Source: Bacillota bacterium | GTDB lineage: Bacteria > Bacillota > Limnochordia > DTU087 > JAAYGB01 | Assembly (NCBI GenBank): GCA_012727955.1 | Contig: JAAYGB010000006.1 | Location: 62,001 to 126,000 of the forward strand | Reading direction: 5' to 3' | DNA: 64,000 nucleotides | In this document: positions 7,775-17,413 of the stretch, one piece after another | How positions within the stretch are numbered: position 1 is the stretch's first letter | How the letters are laid out: each line of letters begins with the position of its first letter | The notes under the pieces: model-generated | What the model was told of the DNA's origin: nothing | Database searches by the model: none | The model's input: the letters and a program-made list of their open reading frames with translations, nothing else | Position numbers and translations under genes: made by a program

Positions 7775-8914
7775 GTGAGAAAGAAAATTATTGCTGTCCT
7801 CAGGGAAGTTCTTAGTCACTACGATTTGCCCGGTGAGATTACCGAAGTTACCGAATGTGTCAGCGGGCATATCAATGATACTTACCGGGTTACCCTGGTG
7901 GGGCCCGATGGTCAGGAAAAAGAGCTGATTGTCCAAAGGATTAATAACTACGTTTTTAAGGATCCTGCTTTGGTGATGCATAATATCCAGGTCATCACCG
8001 AGCATGTCAAGGCAAAGCAAGGCGACTATGACTGTGACATTATTTCCTTCTTTGAAAACAAGGATCAAGCCAACTACACCAAGGTTCAGGATCAGTATTG
8101 GCGGGTCTGTCAGTATGTGCCCGACTCCGTTACATATGATTTTGTCGAGAACAGCCAAGTTCTCTACAGTGCCGGCTATGCCTTTGGGAGATTTCAGGCG
8201 ATCCTCTCGGATCTACCGATGGACCGATTGTACGAAACCATTCCCGACTTTCACAACACCAGACAGCGATTGGAGGACTTCTTTGCCATTGCAGAGTTGG
8301 ATCCCTTGGGTCGGGCCAAGGAGGTTCAGGAGGAAATAGCCTTCTTCCGGGAGCAGTATGATCTGGCAACAAGACTTTGTGACCTGCTGGAAGCCGGGGA
8401 GGTCCCTTTGCGAGTTACCCACAACGATACCAAGTACAATAACATTTTGATGCATGAGCAGACCCTAAAGCCCCTCTGTGTTATCGACCTAGATACCGTG
8501 ATGCCGGGTCTGGCGATGCATGACTTCGGTGATGCCATTCGGTTTGCTGCCAATACTGCCGTCGAGGATGAGCGGGACTTAACCAAGGTTAGCTTGAATC
8601 TAGAGCATTACCGGGAGTTCACCCGGGGCTTTCTTGGTGCTTGCCAAGGGTTCTTGACCCAAGGGGAAATCGAAACCATGGCCTTGGGGGCAGTTACTAT
8701 CACCATCGAGCTGGCCTCACGCTTTCTGGCCGATCACATCGATGGAGACAAATACTTCAAGATTCATCGGGAGAACCATAACCTAGACAGAGCCCGGTGC
8801 CAAATCAAGTTGGCTCAAGACATGTTGGACAAATACGATATCATGTGCCGGATTGTGGAGGAATGTGTCACCGGTCAAGCAGCAACCCTGGAGGCTGCCG
8901 CCACTAGGGAGTAG
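7775..8914 (+). CDS. NahK-like N-acetylhexosamine/sugar 1-kinase
   Basis: About 380 residues. GTG 7775 is preferred over GTG 7769 because GAAGG at 7764-7768 is then six bases away. The protein-kinase-like (APH/choline kinase) fold is evident: a nucleotide-binding N-lobe, catalytic loop VTHNDTKYNNILM (about residue 215), and metal-binding CVIDLDTVMPG. The following DFGDAIRFAANTA is characteristic of N-acetylhexosamine 1-kinases, which phosphorylate GlcNAc/GalNAc at C1 in galacto-N-biose and related salvage pathways. No phosphorylase or epimerase partner lies nearby, so the exact sugar is uncertain. It is a single-gene unit closed by a strong terminator. Confidence 0.8.
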   Translation: MRKKIIAVLREVLSHYDLPGEITEVTECVSGHINDTYRVTLVGPDGQEKELIVQRINNYVFKDPALVMHNIQVITEHVKAKQGDYDCDIISFFENKDQANYTKVQDQYWRVCQYVPDSVTYDFVENSQVLYSAGYAFGRFQAILSDLPMDRLYETIPDFHNTRQRLEDFFAIAELDPLGRAKEVQEEIAFFREQYDLATRLCDLLEAGEVPLRVTHNDTKYNNILMHEQTLKPLCVIDLDTVMPGLAMHDFGDAIRFAANTAVEDERDLTKVSLNLEHYREFTRGFLGACQGFLTQGEIETMALGAVTITIELASRFLADHIDGDKYFKIHRENHNLDRARCQIKLAQDMLDKYDIMCRIVEECVTGQAATLEAAATRE

Positions 8915-8939
8915 ACGAAAAACTAGGATACTTAGTTTC

Positions 8940-8966
8940 AGCCCCGATCTGATCGGGGCTTTTTTC
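8940..8966 (+). terminator. Rho-independent terminator
   Basis: AGCCCCGAT pairs perfectly with ATCGGGGCT (three-base loop), followed by TTTTTT, just after the sugar kinase. Confidence 0.9.
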
Positions 8967-9109
8967 TATCAGAATGGAGTTCGTTGCCTTGTGTATCCGG
9001 TAGGGAAGGAAAAAATCTTACCAAACTTTGCAGGAGGTTGGAAATTAGTGCCTAATAGGGAAATATAAACCAAGAGTATGTCTTTGTTTATTTTTTTGTT
9101 ACAGCGTGT

Positions 9110-9144
9110 CGACAGACGACAGACGACAATCGATAAACGACATG
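9110..9144. repeat. Five 7-base direct repeats (CGACAGA-type)
   Basis: Five consecutive heptamers: CGACAGA, CGACAGA, CGACAAT, CGATAAA, CGACATG. They end 25 bases before the GntR regulator start. They may be operator DNA with sites on one helix face every 1.4 turns, or simply a heptameric short-tandem repeat as found in many intergenic regions. Confidence 0.6.
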
Positions 9145-9169
9145 AAGAACAGAAGGACTGATTGATCAA

Positions 9170-9856
9170 ATGGTTGGTGGAAGAAGGAACGTAGTTTCGG
9201 CGCTTCAGGACAAACCCTTGTACGTACAAGCCTATGAGGAGCTCAAGAAGGCAATCCTGTCAGGCAGAATACGACCAGGTGAACATCTAAGCCAGGTAAA
9301 GCTGGCGGAACAGCTGAACATCAGTCGAGCTCCCGTTCTCGACGCCTTAGCTCGTTTAGCAACGGAGGGCCTCGCCGAACATGGGCCTCGCAGCGGCTAT
9401 TTTGTGAAGGCCTTCACTGTCAAGGATGTAGCAGACATTTACAATGTCCGGCGTGCCCTGGAGTGTGAGGCCCTAGAAGCGGTATTTCAAAACGCAGAAC
9501 CCGAGGACATCCGTGCCCTGAATGATATCCTGCTGGAACCCTATGACCATTTGGAGCAGGGAGATATGGCACCCTACGTGGCTGCAGACGATGCCTTTCA
9601 CACGAGATTGGTGGAGTTGTCCGGTAACGTAGTCCTGGAAAACTTGCTGTGTCAGCTCAAGGATCAGACCCAGCTGGTTAGGGTGATGGTGGCGGTGTCT
9701 CCCCAACGAGTGAAGCGGGCAGCCAAGGAGCATCTGGAGATTCTCGATTTACTCCTAGAGGGTAATCTGCCGGCGGCTCGGGAGATGCTCAGTTATCATA
9801 TCGACAGTGTAAAGGATGAAGTAATCGCAGGGCTTCGGAAAAAGGGTCAGGCCTAG
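9170..9856 (+). CDS. GntR family (FCD/FadR subfamily) transcriptional regulator
   Basis: 228 residues from ATG 9170. Residues 15-80 are a winged helix-turn-helix of the GntR type (YEELKKAILSGRIRPGEHL, then LAEQLNISRAPVLDALARL). Residues 90-220 form the all-helical FCD ligand domain with the metal-binding Asp/His pattern (DDAFHTRL, KEHLEIL, LSYHIDSV). Such regulators usually respond to small organic acids or sugar acids and repress adjacent operons. It lies 92 bases before a transporter operon read in the same direction, so it most likely controls that operon and itself, perhaps through the heptad repeats upstream. Confidence 0.9.
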   Translation: MVGGRRNVVSALQDKPLYVQAYEELKKAILSGRIRPGEHLSQVKLAEQLNISRAPVLDALARLATEGLAEHGPRSGYFVKAFTVKDVADIYNVRRALECEALEAVFQNAEPEDIRALNDILLEPYDHLEQGDMAPYVAADDAFHTRLVELSGNVVLENLLCQLKDQTQLVRVMVAVSPQRVKRAAKEHLEILDLLLEGNLPAAREMLSYHIDSVKDEVIAGLRKKGQA

Positions 9857-9948
9857 TAAGTATCGGGTCTCGAAGGGGGGTGACCGTTGGCAAGGATCTC
9901 GGCAATACCAGCTTATCGGTTCACAAACACACTAGAGGAGGAATCTAT

Positions 9949-11898
9949 GTGACCAAGCGATCTGTTTTCAGTCTGGTAGTAATGCTTCTACTAGTTACAG
10001 TTGGTTTTGCTTGTAGTGCGATTGCGGCGGAAATCAAGACCTACAATGAAGCACCACAGTTGGCAGAACTGGTTAAGGCCGGTAAGCTGCCTCCCGTCCA
10101 TGAACGGCTGCCGGAGAACCCGATGGTTCTGACCCCTCTAGAGGCCGTTGGTAAGTATGGTGGCGACCTCAGGACTGCGATAGTAGGCGGTCATATGACG
10201 GATATGGAAAGATATCAAGGCTACGAACCCCTTCTGCGGTGGCCCGCTGATTGGAGTGCGCCGATCCCCAACGTAGCCGAGGCCTGGGAGGTCAATGATA
10301 CCGCTACGGAATACACCTTCTATCTTCGCAAGGGTATGAAGTGGTCTGATGGCCATCCCTTTACTGCCGATGACATCATGTTCTGGTACGAGGATGTCTT
10401 CATGAATGACGACTTGACGCCGGCTAAGGGTGGACCTTGGGTCTCTCAGGGAGAGCCTGTGGTTGTCGAAAAGATCGATGACTACACCGTGGTATTCAAG
10501 TTTGCTCGGCCAGAAGGGTTGTTCCCACTGAAAATGGCTGATGTCAACTTTGGCAATCCCGTTAACTTCCCGAAGCACTACTTGAAGCAGTTCCATATCA
10601 AGTACAATCCCAATGCCAATGAACTAGCGAAAGCGGAAGGGTTCTCAAGCTGGGCAGAGTTGTTTGAGGCCAAGGGCGGGGTTTTTAGTAATGACTTCTT
10701 CCGGACCACCGGATGTCCGACAATCCACGCTTGGTATATGGAAGTTGCCCCAGGAGAAGGGGATGGCAGCCGGGCTATCGCCGTCCGCAACCCCTATTAC
10801 TGGAAGGTGGACACCGAGGGGAACCAGCTTCCCTACATCGATCGGATTGTCTACGACTTGCCAACGGACGTTGAAGTCCTATTGATGAAAGTTATCAGCG
10901 GACAAATTGACCTGCTGGATCAGTACTTTGCAACTCCAGCCAACAAGCCCGTTGTTTACGACAACATGGATCGAGGCGGCTATCGACTCTATACTACAAC
11001 TCCGACCTATCCCAACGATGCCGTCATCATGCTTAACTTGACCCATCCCGATCCAGTCAAACGGGAGATCTTCCAGAACAAGGACTTCCGCATTGGTCTG
11101 TCCTATGCCATTGACCGCGAGGAGATCATCGATATGGTCTATGTTGGTCAAGGTGAGCCCCATCAGGTTGGGCCGAGACCGGAGTCGGATTTGTATAATG
11201 AGCGGTTGTCCAAACAGTACACAGAATATGATGTGGATCTAGCCAACGAGTACCTAGACAAGGCTGGATACAGTGCTCGGGACAGAGAAGGGTATCGCCT
11301 AGGTCCCGATGGAGAGCGCATCCGGATCACCTTTGAGATCGACTCCGCCCGTCTAGCCTTTGTCGACATCGCGGAGTTGCTGCGGGGTTACTGGAAGGAT
11401 GTTGGGATTGAGGTCCAAGTACGGACGATGGATCGCTCCCTGTGGGAGGTTCGCGTCAGAACCAACGCTGAGCACGATGCAACGATCCATAAGTTCGGAG
11501 GCGGAACCGGTTCCGTGGTCTATCTAGATCCCCGGTACTACTTCCCCTTTGACAACAATGCCTTCTACGCCCGGGCTTGGCAGATTTACCGCGAGAAGCA
11601 GGCCAATCCCAACTACAGTGCTGCTGTCGAGCCTATGGAGCCACCGGAGCTAGTCAAGAAGCAGTGGGAACTGTATGATCAGCTGACACTGACCGGTGAC
11701 CCGGTGCAGCAAAAGGCGCTGATGGAAGAGATCCTGGAGCTTTCTGCCGACATTTTCTATGCCATTGGGGTTACCACTGAGCCCAACGGATATGGCATCG
11801 TCAACAAGCGGCTAAGAAATGTTCCCGACTCTATCCCGTTGTCATGGATTTATCCCACCCCTGCACCGGCAAATCCGCAGACCTTCTTCTTTGAATAA
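9949..11898 (+). CDS. Family-5 extracellular solute-binding protein, long YNEAP type
   Basis: 649 residues from GTG 9949, preceded by GAGGAGG; the frame is open upstream, but only this start gives a normal signal peptide (basic TKR, hydrophobic LVVMLLLVTVG, cleavage after SAIAA). The mature start has the signature YNEAP...LAELVKAGKLPPVHERLPENP seen in other binding proteins of this window. The SBP_bac_5 core is present (MKWSDGHPFTADDIMFWYED, DYTVVFKFARPEG). It would be exported and feed the DppBCDF proteins encoded downstream. Family members in Thermotoga bind oligosaccharides despite their peptide-transporter ancestry. With a glycosidase next door, a glycoside ligand is likelier than a peptide (inference). 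Confidence 0.9.
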   Translation: MTKRSVFSLVVMLLLVTVGFACSAIAAEIKTYNEAPQLAELVKAGKLPPVHERLPENPMVLTPLEAVGKYGGDLRTAIVGGHMTDMERYQGYEPLLRWPADWSAPIPNVAEAWEVNDTATEYTFYLRKGMKWSDGHPFTADDIMFWYEDVFMNDDLTPAKGGPWVSQGEPVVVEKIDDYTVVFKFARPEGLFPLKMADVNFGNPVNFPKHYLKQFHIKYNPNANELAKAEGFSSWAELFEAKGGVFSNDFFRTTGCPTIHAWYMEVAPGEGDGSRAIAVRNPYYWKVDTEGNQLPYIDRIVYDLPTDVEVLLMKVISGQIDLLDQYFATPANKPVVYDNMDRGGYRLYTTTPTYPNDAVIMLNLTHPDPVKREIFQNKDFRIGLSYAIDREEIIDMVYVGQGEPHQVGPRPESDLYNERLSKQYTEYDVDLANEYLDKAGYSARDREGYRLGPDGERIRITFEIDSARLAFVDIAELLRGYWKDVGIEVQVRTMDRSLWEVRVRTNAEHDATIHKFGGGTGSVVYLDPRYYFPFDNNAFYARAWQIYREKQANPNYSAAVEPMEPPELVKKQWELYDQLTLTGDPVQQKALMEEILELSADIFYAIGVTTEPNGYGIVNKRLRNVPDSIPLSWIYPTPAPANPQTFFFE

Positions 11899-11997
11899 CA
11901 CCTGCGGACTGCCTTGGGGCACAACGCATCGATGCCGATTGACTCTAAGCAAGGGTAGCTAAATATCATACCAGGAAGAAACCATCAGAATTGAGGT

Positions 11998-12052
11998 GCG
12001 GCGGTATGTTCTCCGAAAAGGGTTCGTTTCGGGGCAGGAGGAGTATCGCCGC
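11998..12052 (+). promoter_or_regulatory. Intercistronic stem-loop after binding-protein gene
   Basis: GCGGCGGTAT pairs with GTATCGCCGC (one mismatch), and the inner CCGAAA pairs with TTTCGG. There is no T tract. It probably protects the upstream mRNA end or reduces transcript levels into the glycosidase and permease genes. Confidence 0.55.
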
Positions 12053-12081
12053 TCCTCTTACCAAGAAAGGCAGGAATCCAC

Positions 12082-14211
12082 ATGAAGGAACAGAGGATGG
12101 AACACCAAGTCACAGGACAACTTGCAGAGTGGTTCGACAAACCGATGCGCTGGTCACAGTTAACCTTGGTTGAAACAGACCCCGCCACCATCGACTGTGA
12201 TTTCTGGCTCGACTACTTCAAGCGGACGAAGTCCGATGCTGTCTGTCTCAGTGCCGGTGGTTATATCGCCTATTATCCTACGGAGATCCCGCTACACTAT
12301 CGCAGTGCGTACCTAGGTGACAGCGATCCCTTTGGTTATCTCGTCGAAGGCTGCAAGAAGATGGGGATGGTTGTAATCGCCCGGACGGATCCCCATGCCG
12401 TTCATCACGATGTCTATGAAGCTCATCCCGAGTGGATCGCCGTCGATGCCGAAGGCAATCATCGTCGGCATTGGGCAAACCCCGATGTCTGGGTGACCTG
12501 CGCCCTGGGGTCCTACAACTTTGACTTTATGACGGAAGTACACAATGAGATTCTCTCAAAGTATGATGTCGATGGGATCTTTGGCAATCGTTGGGCCGGA
12601 TCGGGCATGTGTTACTGCCAAAGCTGCCAAGAGCTCTTCCGGGCGGAGTATGGTATGGAGTTGCCTCGCACCAACGATCCCAAGGATCCTGCCTATAGAG
12701 CCTACGTCGTGTGGAACCAAAAGCGCCTGTTTGAACTGTATGATCTGTGGAACAGTGAGGCCAAGAAGATTCGCTCCAACGCCCGCTTCATTCCCAACTC
12801 CGGTGGTGGAGCCCTCCATCACTTAGACATGGCAGAGATTGGCCGGAGGGCAGATACCCTCTTTGCCGATCGTCAGGCGCGACGGAGCGTAGCGGTACCA
12901 TGGGCGGCAGGGAAGAATGGCAAGGAATTGCGTTCCACCCTGGGCAACAAGCCCATCGGTGGGATCTTCAGTGTAGGACTGGAGGAGCCCTATCGCTGGA
13001 AGGATTCCGTACAAAACGATGAGGAGATCCGGATGTGGGTGGCGGACTTCATCGCCAACGGATTGCGGCCCTGGTACACCAAGTTTGCTGCCACCATTGA
13101 CGATCGTCGCTGGCTGGGGGTAGTGGAGGACATCTACAACTGGGCCTACGAGGTTGAACCCTACCTAAGAAACACCAGACCGGTGGCCGATGTGGCGATG
13201 GTGTTCTCCCAACAGACGGCAGCCTACTACGGCGGACCCAAGGCTCAGCAAAAGGTTGAGGACCATATCCTGGGGATGTACCATGCTCTGATCGAGGCGA
13301 GGATTCCCTTTGAGATGGTGCACGATAGACTCCTTGACGCCGAGCACGTTGGTCAGTTTAAGACTCTGATTCTGCCTAACGTTGCCGCTCTTTCCGACTG
13401 CCAGTGTGATCAGTTACGGGAGTTTGTGCGGCAGGGCGGAAGTCTAGTGGCCACCTATGAGACGTCTCTGTACGATGAGTGGGGTAACAAGCGGGACAAT
13501 TTCGGATTGGCAAACCTCTTTGGAGTGGACTACGTTGAGCACACCCCCGGTCCGATGCAAAACTCCTACCTGCGTTTGGAGAAAGATCCGGTAACGGGCG
13601 AGGCGCACCCCTTGCTGGCAGGGATAGAGAATACCGATCGGATCATCAACGGTATCTATCGCCTAGAGGTTAAGGCTAACACCGAGTTTTCCGGGATGCC
13701 GCTGACCTTAATCCCCTCCTATCCGGACCTACCTATGGAGGAAGTATGGGCCAGACAGCCCAAGACCGATATCCCTGAAGTGTATATTCGGGAATACGGT
13801 AAAGGGAAGGTAGTCTATTTCCCCTGGGACATTGACCGCATTTTCTGGGAAGTGCTGTGCGTCGATCACGGGAAATTGCTGGGTAATGCTGTGGCTTGGG
13901 TTACCGACGGAGCACCGGTAGTAACGGTGACGGGAGAAGGTGTCCTGGATGTCACCGTTTGGGAACAGGCCCAGTCAATGACTGTACACCTGGTGAACTT
14001 AACCAATCCCATGATGATGAAGGGACCGATTCGCAAGTTCATCCCTGTCGGTGAGCAGCGAGTCAGGGTTAGGTTGCCCCAGGGTAGGGTGGTCAAGGGC
14101 GTTAAGCTCTTAAAGGCTAAGCAAACCCTTGATTACACCATGGATGGCGGGTATCTCGAGGTAGTAGTTCCAAGGATTCTCGAACATGAAGTGGTAGCCA
14201 TCGATTTCTAA
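12082..14211 (+). CDS. GHL6-type putative glycoside hydrolase with beta-galactosidase trimerisation-like domain
   Basis: 709 residues from ATG 12082 (AAAGGCAGG upstream; ATG 12097 is possible). Residues 30-340 look like the TIM barrel of hypothetical glycosyl hydrolase 6: an early aromatic-rich part with WLDYFKRTKSD, then HPEWIAVDAEGN, and a DGIFGNRWAGSG strand followed by the typical Cys cluster (C177, C179, C182). The segment from about residue 360 to 600 resembles the GATase-like beta-galactosidase trimerisation domain (LILPNVAALSDCQCDQLREF, GGSLVATYETSLYDEWG). A C-terminal beta-rich domain follows. No signal peptide is present, so it acts inside the cell on imported material. It sits inside a Dpp-type transport operon. 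The family has essentially no characterised substrates, so the activity is unassigned. Confidence 0.8.
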   Translation: MKEQRMEHQVTGQLAEWFDKPMRWSQLTLVETDPATIDCDFWLDYFKRTKSDAVCLSAGGYIAYYPTEIPLHYRSAYLGDSDPFGYLVEGCKKMGMVVIARTDPHAVHHDVYEAHPEWIAVDAEGNHRRHWANPDVWVTCALGSYNFDFMTEVHNEILSKYDVDGIFGNRWAGSGMCYCQSCQELFRAEYGMELPRTNDPKDPAYRAYVVWNQKRLFELYDLWNSEAKKIRSNARFIPNSGGGALHHLDMAEIGRRADTLFADRQARRSVAVPWAAGKNGKELRSTLGNKPIGGIFSVGLEEPYRWKDSVQNDEEIRMWVADFIANGLRPWYTKFAATIDDRRWLGVVEDIYNWAYEVEPYLRNTRPVADVAMVFSQQTAAYYGGPKAQQKVEDHILGMYHALIEARIPFEMVHDRLLDAEHVGQFKTLILPNVAALSDCQCDQLREFVRQGGSLVATYETSLYDEWGNKRDNFGLANLFGVDYVEHTPGPMQNSYLRLEKDPVTGEAHPLLAGIENTDRIINGIYRLEVKANTEFSGMPLTLIPSYPDLPMEEVWARQPKTDIPEVYIREYGKGKVVYFPWDIDRIFWEVLCVDHGKLLGNAVAWVTDGAPVVTVTGEGVLDVTVWEQAQSMTVHLVNLTNPMMMKGPIRKFIPVGEQRVRVRLPQGRVVKGVKLLKAKQTLDYTMDGGYLEVVVPRILEHEVVAIDF

Positions 14212-14228
14212 CTAAGGGGGCTTTAGTT

Positions 14229-15215
14229 GTGCTTCCGTTTATTCTTCGCAGAGTAATGTACATGATACCCACTTTGATTGCCATCTCTATCGTGTCCTTT
14301 ATTCTGATTCAACTACCACCGGGTGATTACCTCACGTCGTTGGTAGCTAGTCTCCAAAACCAAGGCATCAGCGTGGACGAGGCTCAGCTAAAAGCACTGG
14401 AGGAACGGTATGGGCTGAATCAGCCCATCTATGTCCAGTACTTTAAGTGGATTAAGGGAATCTTGCTCCACGGTGACTTTGGTCAATCCTTTGAATGGCG
14501 CCGCCCGGTTAGCTCGCTGATCTGGCAGCGCCTGGGGTTGACAGTAACGATCTCCTTGAGTACTTTGCTCTTTGTTTGGGCAATAGCGTTTCCCATCGGA
14601 ATCTATTCGGCAGTCAAACAGTATTCCATTGGGGACTATATTGCCACCTTCTTTGGTTTCATTGGGTTGGCCACACCGAACTTCCTGTTGGCCTTGGTGT
14701 TGATGTACGTTGCCTTTGCCGTTTTCGGTCAAAATGTCGGTGGGCTATTCTCGCCGGAGTACGTCGATGCACCCTGGTCCTTGGCCAAGGTGAAGGATCT
14801 GATCAGCCACCTTTGGATCCCCATGATTGTAATTGGAACCTCAGGCACTGCCAGCTTGATCCGCGTGATGCGGGCCAATCTGCTGGACGAACTGCAAAAG
14901 CTGTATGTGGTTGCTGCTAGAGCTAGGGGGCTTTCGGAGCTGAAATTGCTGCTCAAACATCCGGTGCGCGTTGCTCTCAATCCCTTTGTTAGCGGACTAG
15001 GATGGTTATTGCCCCAGTTGGTGTCGGGGTCAACTATCGTCTCGGTGGTTCTAAGCTTGCCAACTACTGGGCCGATGCAGCTGAGAGCCCTGCAATCCCA
15101 GGACATGTACCTGGCCGGAAGCTTTCTGCTGCTGCTCAGTGTGTTGACGGTGATCGGGACATTGATCTCCGACATTCTCCTGGCCTGGTTAGACCCAAGG
15201 ATTCGCTATCAATAA
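14229..15215 (+). CDS. DppB-type ABC transporter permease
   Basis: 328 residues from GTG 14229 with AAGGGGG upstream, 17 bases after the glycosidase stop. About six membrane segments, starting with MYMIPTLIAISIVSFILIQL, and the LPPGDYL motif after the first segment are typical of DppB/OppB. The EAA-like cytoplasmic loop that contacts the ATPases is near residues 225-250 (ARARGLSELKLLLKHPVRVALNP). It forms the translocation pore with the next gene product. Confidence 0.9.
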   Translation: MLPFILRRVMYMIPTLIAISIVSFILIQLPPGDYLTSLVASLQNQGISVDEAQLKALEERYGLNQPIYVQYFKWIKGILLHGDFGQSFEWRRPVSSLIWQRLGLTVTISLSTLLFVWAIAFPIGIYSAVKQYSIGDYIATFFGFIGLATPNFLLALVLMYVAFAVFGQNVGGLFSPEYVDAPWSLAKVKDLISHLWIPMIVIGTSGTASLIRVMRANLLDELQKLYVVAARARGLSELKLLLKHPVRVALNPFVSGLGWLLPQLVSGSTIVSVVLSLPTTGPMQLRALQSQDMYLAGSFLLLLSVLTVIGTLISDILLAWLDPRIRYQ

Positions 15216-15229
15216 GGGGGGAGTTAGGG

Positions 15230-16360
15230 ATGGCACAGGATGAAAACTTGGTCATCGAGGAGGCCAGCGTTTCTTCTGAAGTAGCTTCCCAATGGAAGTT
15301 AATGTGGTGGAAATTCCGCAGACACAAGCTGGCGATGGCTGGCGCAGTGATGACCATATTGATTTACCTTGTCGCACTATTTGCAGACTTTTTGGCGCCC
15401 TTTGCCTCCGATAGGTATATCGCGCGTTACACCTATGCACCGCCTCAAAGGTTGAAGTTCATTGTTCATACCGACGAAGGCCGGAAGTTCCAACCCCATG
15501 TCAATGGGTATAGGACCGAGGTAGATCCCGTTGCGTTGCGGCGGACTTATGTCCTGGACGAGAGCAAGATCATACCCGTTGGTTTCTTCATCAAAGGACA
15601 TCCATATAAGCTCTTTGGCTTGTTTGAAACCGACCGGCATCTCATCGGTCCCTTAAATCCAAAGGACCCGATGTTCCTATTGGGGTCTGATCGAATGGGT
15701 AGGGACCTTTTCAGCCGGATCATACTTGGTACCCGAGTGTCCATGACCATTGGCTTGGTTGGAGTCACCATCAGCCTGTTCTTGGGAATTCTCCTCGGGG
15801 GAATTTCCGGACTCTTTGGGGGAGTGGTTGACAATTTCATCCAAAGACTTACTGAGTTTCTCCGGGCTATGCCGCAAATCCCCTTGTGGATGTCCCTAGC
15901 GGCGGCAATTCCCCTTAGTGTACCGCCGTTAACGGTGTACTTTTTGATCACCATTATTCTCTCCTTTATTGGGTGGACAGGCCTGGCCCGGGAGGTTAGG
16001 GGGAAATTCCTGTCCCTTAAAACGGAGGACTTTGTCATCGCAGCTAGGTTAGATGGGGCCAGTGAACTGCGGATTATTATGCGTCACATGGTTCCTTCAT
16101 ACTTGAGTCACATTATTGCCAGTGTTACGCTTTCCATTCCTGCGATGATCTTATCGGAAACTTCTCTGAGCTTCCTTGGAGTAGGACTACGTCCCCCGGT
16201 GGTAAGCTGGGGCGTGTTGCTGCAGGAAGCCCAGAATGTTAGGTCCGTTGCGACGGCGCCTTGGCTGCTGTTGCCAGGGGTAGGCGTGATCCTTGCAGTA
16301 TTGTCCTTGAACTTCCTGGGAGATGGATTGCGCGATGCCGCTGATCCATACTCGCGATAG
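15230..16360 (+). CDS. DppC-type ABC transporter permease with extracytoplasmic insert
   Basis: 376 residues from ATG 15230, which follows AAGGGGGGAG; an upstream in-frame start would overlap dppB deeply and is rejected. The first membrane segment (about residues 35-57) is followed by a roughly 90-residue soluble insert (about 62-150, including PPQRLKF and YKLFGLFETDRHL). Then come the usual LGSDRMGRDLFSRIILGTRVS motif and five further membrane segments. Ordinary DppC proteins are about 300 residues. The insert also occurs in the second long system at 53915, so it is a subfamily trait. The EAA loop ARLDGASELRIIMRHMVP contacts the ATPases. Confidence 0.9.
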   Translation: MAQDENLVIEEASVSSEVASQWKLMWWKFRRHKLAMAGAVMTILIYLVALFADFLAPFASDRYIARYTYAPPQRLKFIVHTDEGRKFQPHVNGYRTEVDPVALRRTYVLDESKIIPVGFFIKGHPYKLFGLFETDRHLIGPLNPKDPMFLLGSDRMGRDLFSRIILGTRVSMTIGLVGVTISLFLGILLGGISGLFGGVVDNFIQRLTEFLRAMPQIPLWMSLAAAIPLSVPPLTVYFLITIILSFIGWTGLAREVRGKFLSLKTEDFVIAARLDGASELRIIMRHMVPSYLSHIIASVTLSIPAMILSETSLSFLGVGLRPPVVSWGVLLQEAQNVRSVATAPWLLLPGVGVILAVLSLNFLGDGLRDAADPYSR

Positions 16361-16375
16361 GAGGTAGAGCCGACT

Positions 16376-17413
16376 ATGAATGACGGTAATCCGTTACTGG
16401 AAGTGCGGGGACTGAAGACTCACTTTTTCACCGATGAAGGGGTGGTCAAGGCCGTGGACGGTGTTGACTTCTCCCTTTCACCCCATGAAATCCTGTGCAT
16501 AGTGGGTGAGTCTGGTTGTGGAAAGTCTATTACTTCGAGATCGATTCTGCAGTTGATTGATAAACCGGGAAGGATCGTTGAGGGAGACATTTGGTATCAC
16601 GGACACCAGGAGGGTCCCGTGAATATCGCGGAGCTCGATCCTCGAGGGAGGGAAATCCGGAGGATTCGGGGACGGGATATTTCGATGATCTTCCAGGAAC
16701 CCATGTCTTCCCTCAGTCCGGTGTACACCGTTGGCAATCAATTGATGGAAGGGATCCTGCTGCATACCGATCTCAGTAAACAGGAGGCCCGCGATCGGGC
16801 GATAGAGTGCCTGCGGCAAGTGGGTATTCCGAAGCCGGAAAAGCGCATGGATAGTTATCCCTTTGAGCTCAGTGGCGGGATGAGACAGCGGGTGATGATT
16901 GCCATGGCCCTCATCTGCGAGCCCAAGGTGTTGATCGCCGATGAACCGACAACGGCCCTGGACGTCACCACCCAGGCTCAGATTCTTGACCTAATCCTTG
17001 AGTTGAGAGAACGCCTAGGCATGGCAGTTATGTTCATCACCCATGACTTGGGGGTTGTAGCTGAGATTGCCGACAATGTTCTGGTGATGTACCTGGGGAA
17101 TGTGATGGAATTTGGCAGTGTACATGACATCTTCGATGATCCCAAACACCCATATACCCAGGCTCTCCTGCGCTCAATTCCCCGGATGGGATTAGGGGGA
17201 GACACTAGATTGGAGACCATCGAGGGAATGGTACCCTCTCCCTTTAGACGGCCTGAAGGGTGCCCCTTCCACACTAGATGTACTCAGAGGATCCCCGGCG
17301 TCTGTGAGAAGATCCGCCCCCCGAAGGAAGCAGTGGCGAAGGGGAGAGAGGTCTACTGCTTGTTATACAGTGACTTATCCAAGCTCACTGGTGTTGAGGG
17401 AGGGGTAGCATAA
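16376..17413 (+). CDS. DppD-type ABC transporter ATPase
   Basis: 345 residues from ATG 16376 (GGAGGT upstream). Walker A GESGCGKS near residue 43, signature [15 protein letters not shown], Walker [15 protein letters not shown] and a switch His ([16 protein letters not shown]) are all present. The C-terminal oligopeptide-transporter region carries the Cys pattern (CPFHTRC, then C...C) that binds an iron-sulfur cluster in DppD/OppD homologues. Its stop overlaps the next start (TAATG), so translation is coupled. Confidence 0.92.
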   Translation: MNDGNPLLEVRGLKTHFFTDEGVVKAVDGVDFSLSPHEILCIVGESGCGKSITSRSILQLIDKPGRIVEGDIWYHGHQEGPVNIAELDPRGREIRRIRGRDISMIFQEPMSSLSPVYTVGNQLMEGILLHTDLSKQEARDRAIECLRQVGIPKPEKRMDSYPFELSGGMRQRVMIAMALICEPKVLIADEPTTALDVTTQAQILDLILELRERLGMAVMFITHDLGVVAEIADNVLVMYLGNVMEFGSVHDIFDDPKHPYTQALLRSIPRMGLGGDTRLETIEGMVPSPFRRPEGCPFHTRCTQRIPGVCEKIRPPKEAVAKGREVYCLLYSDLSKLTGVEGGVA

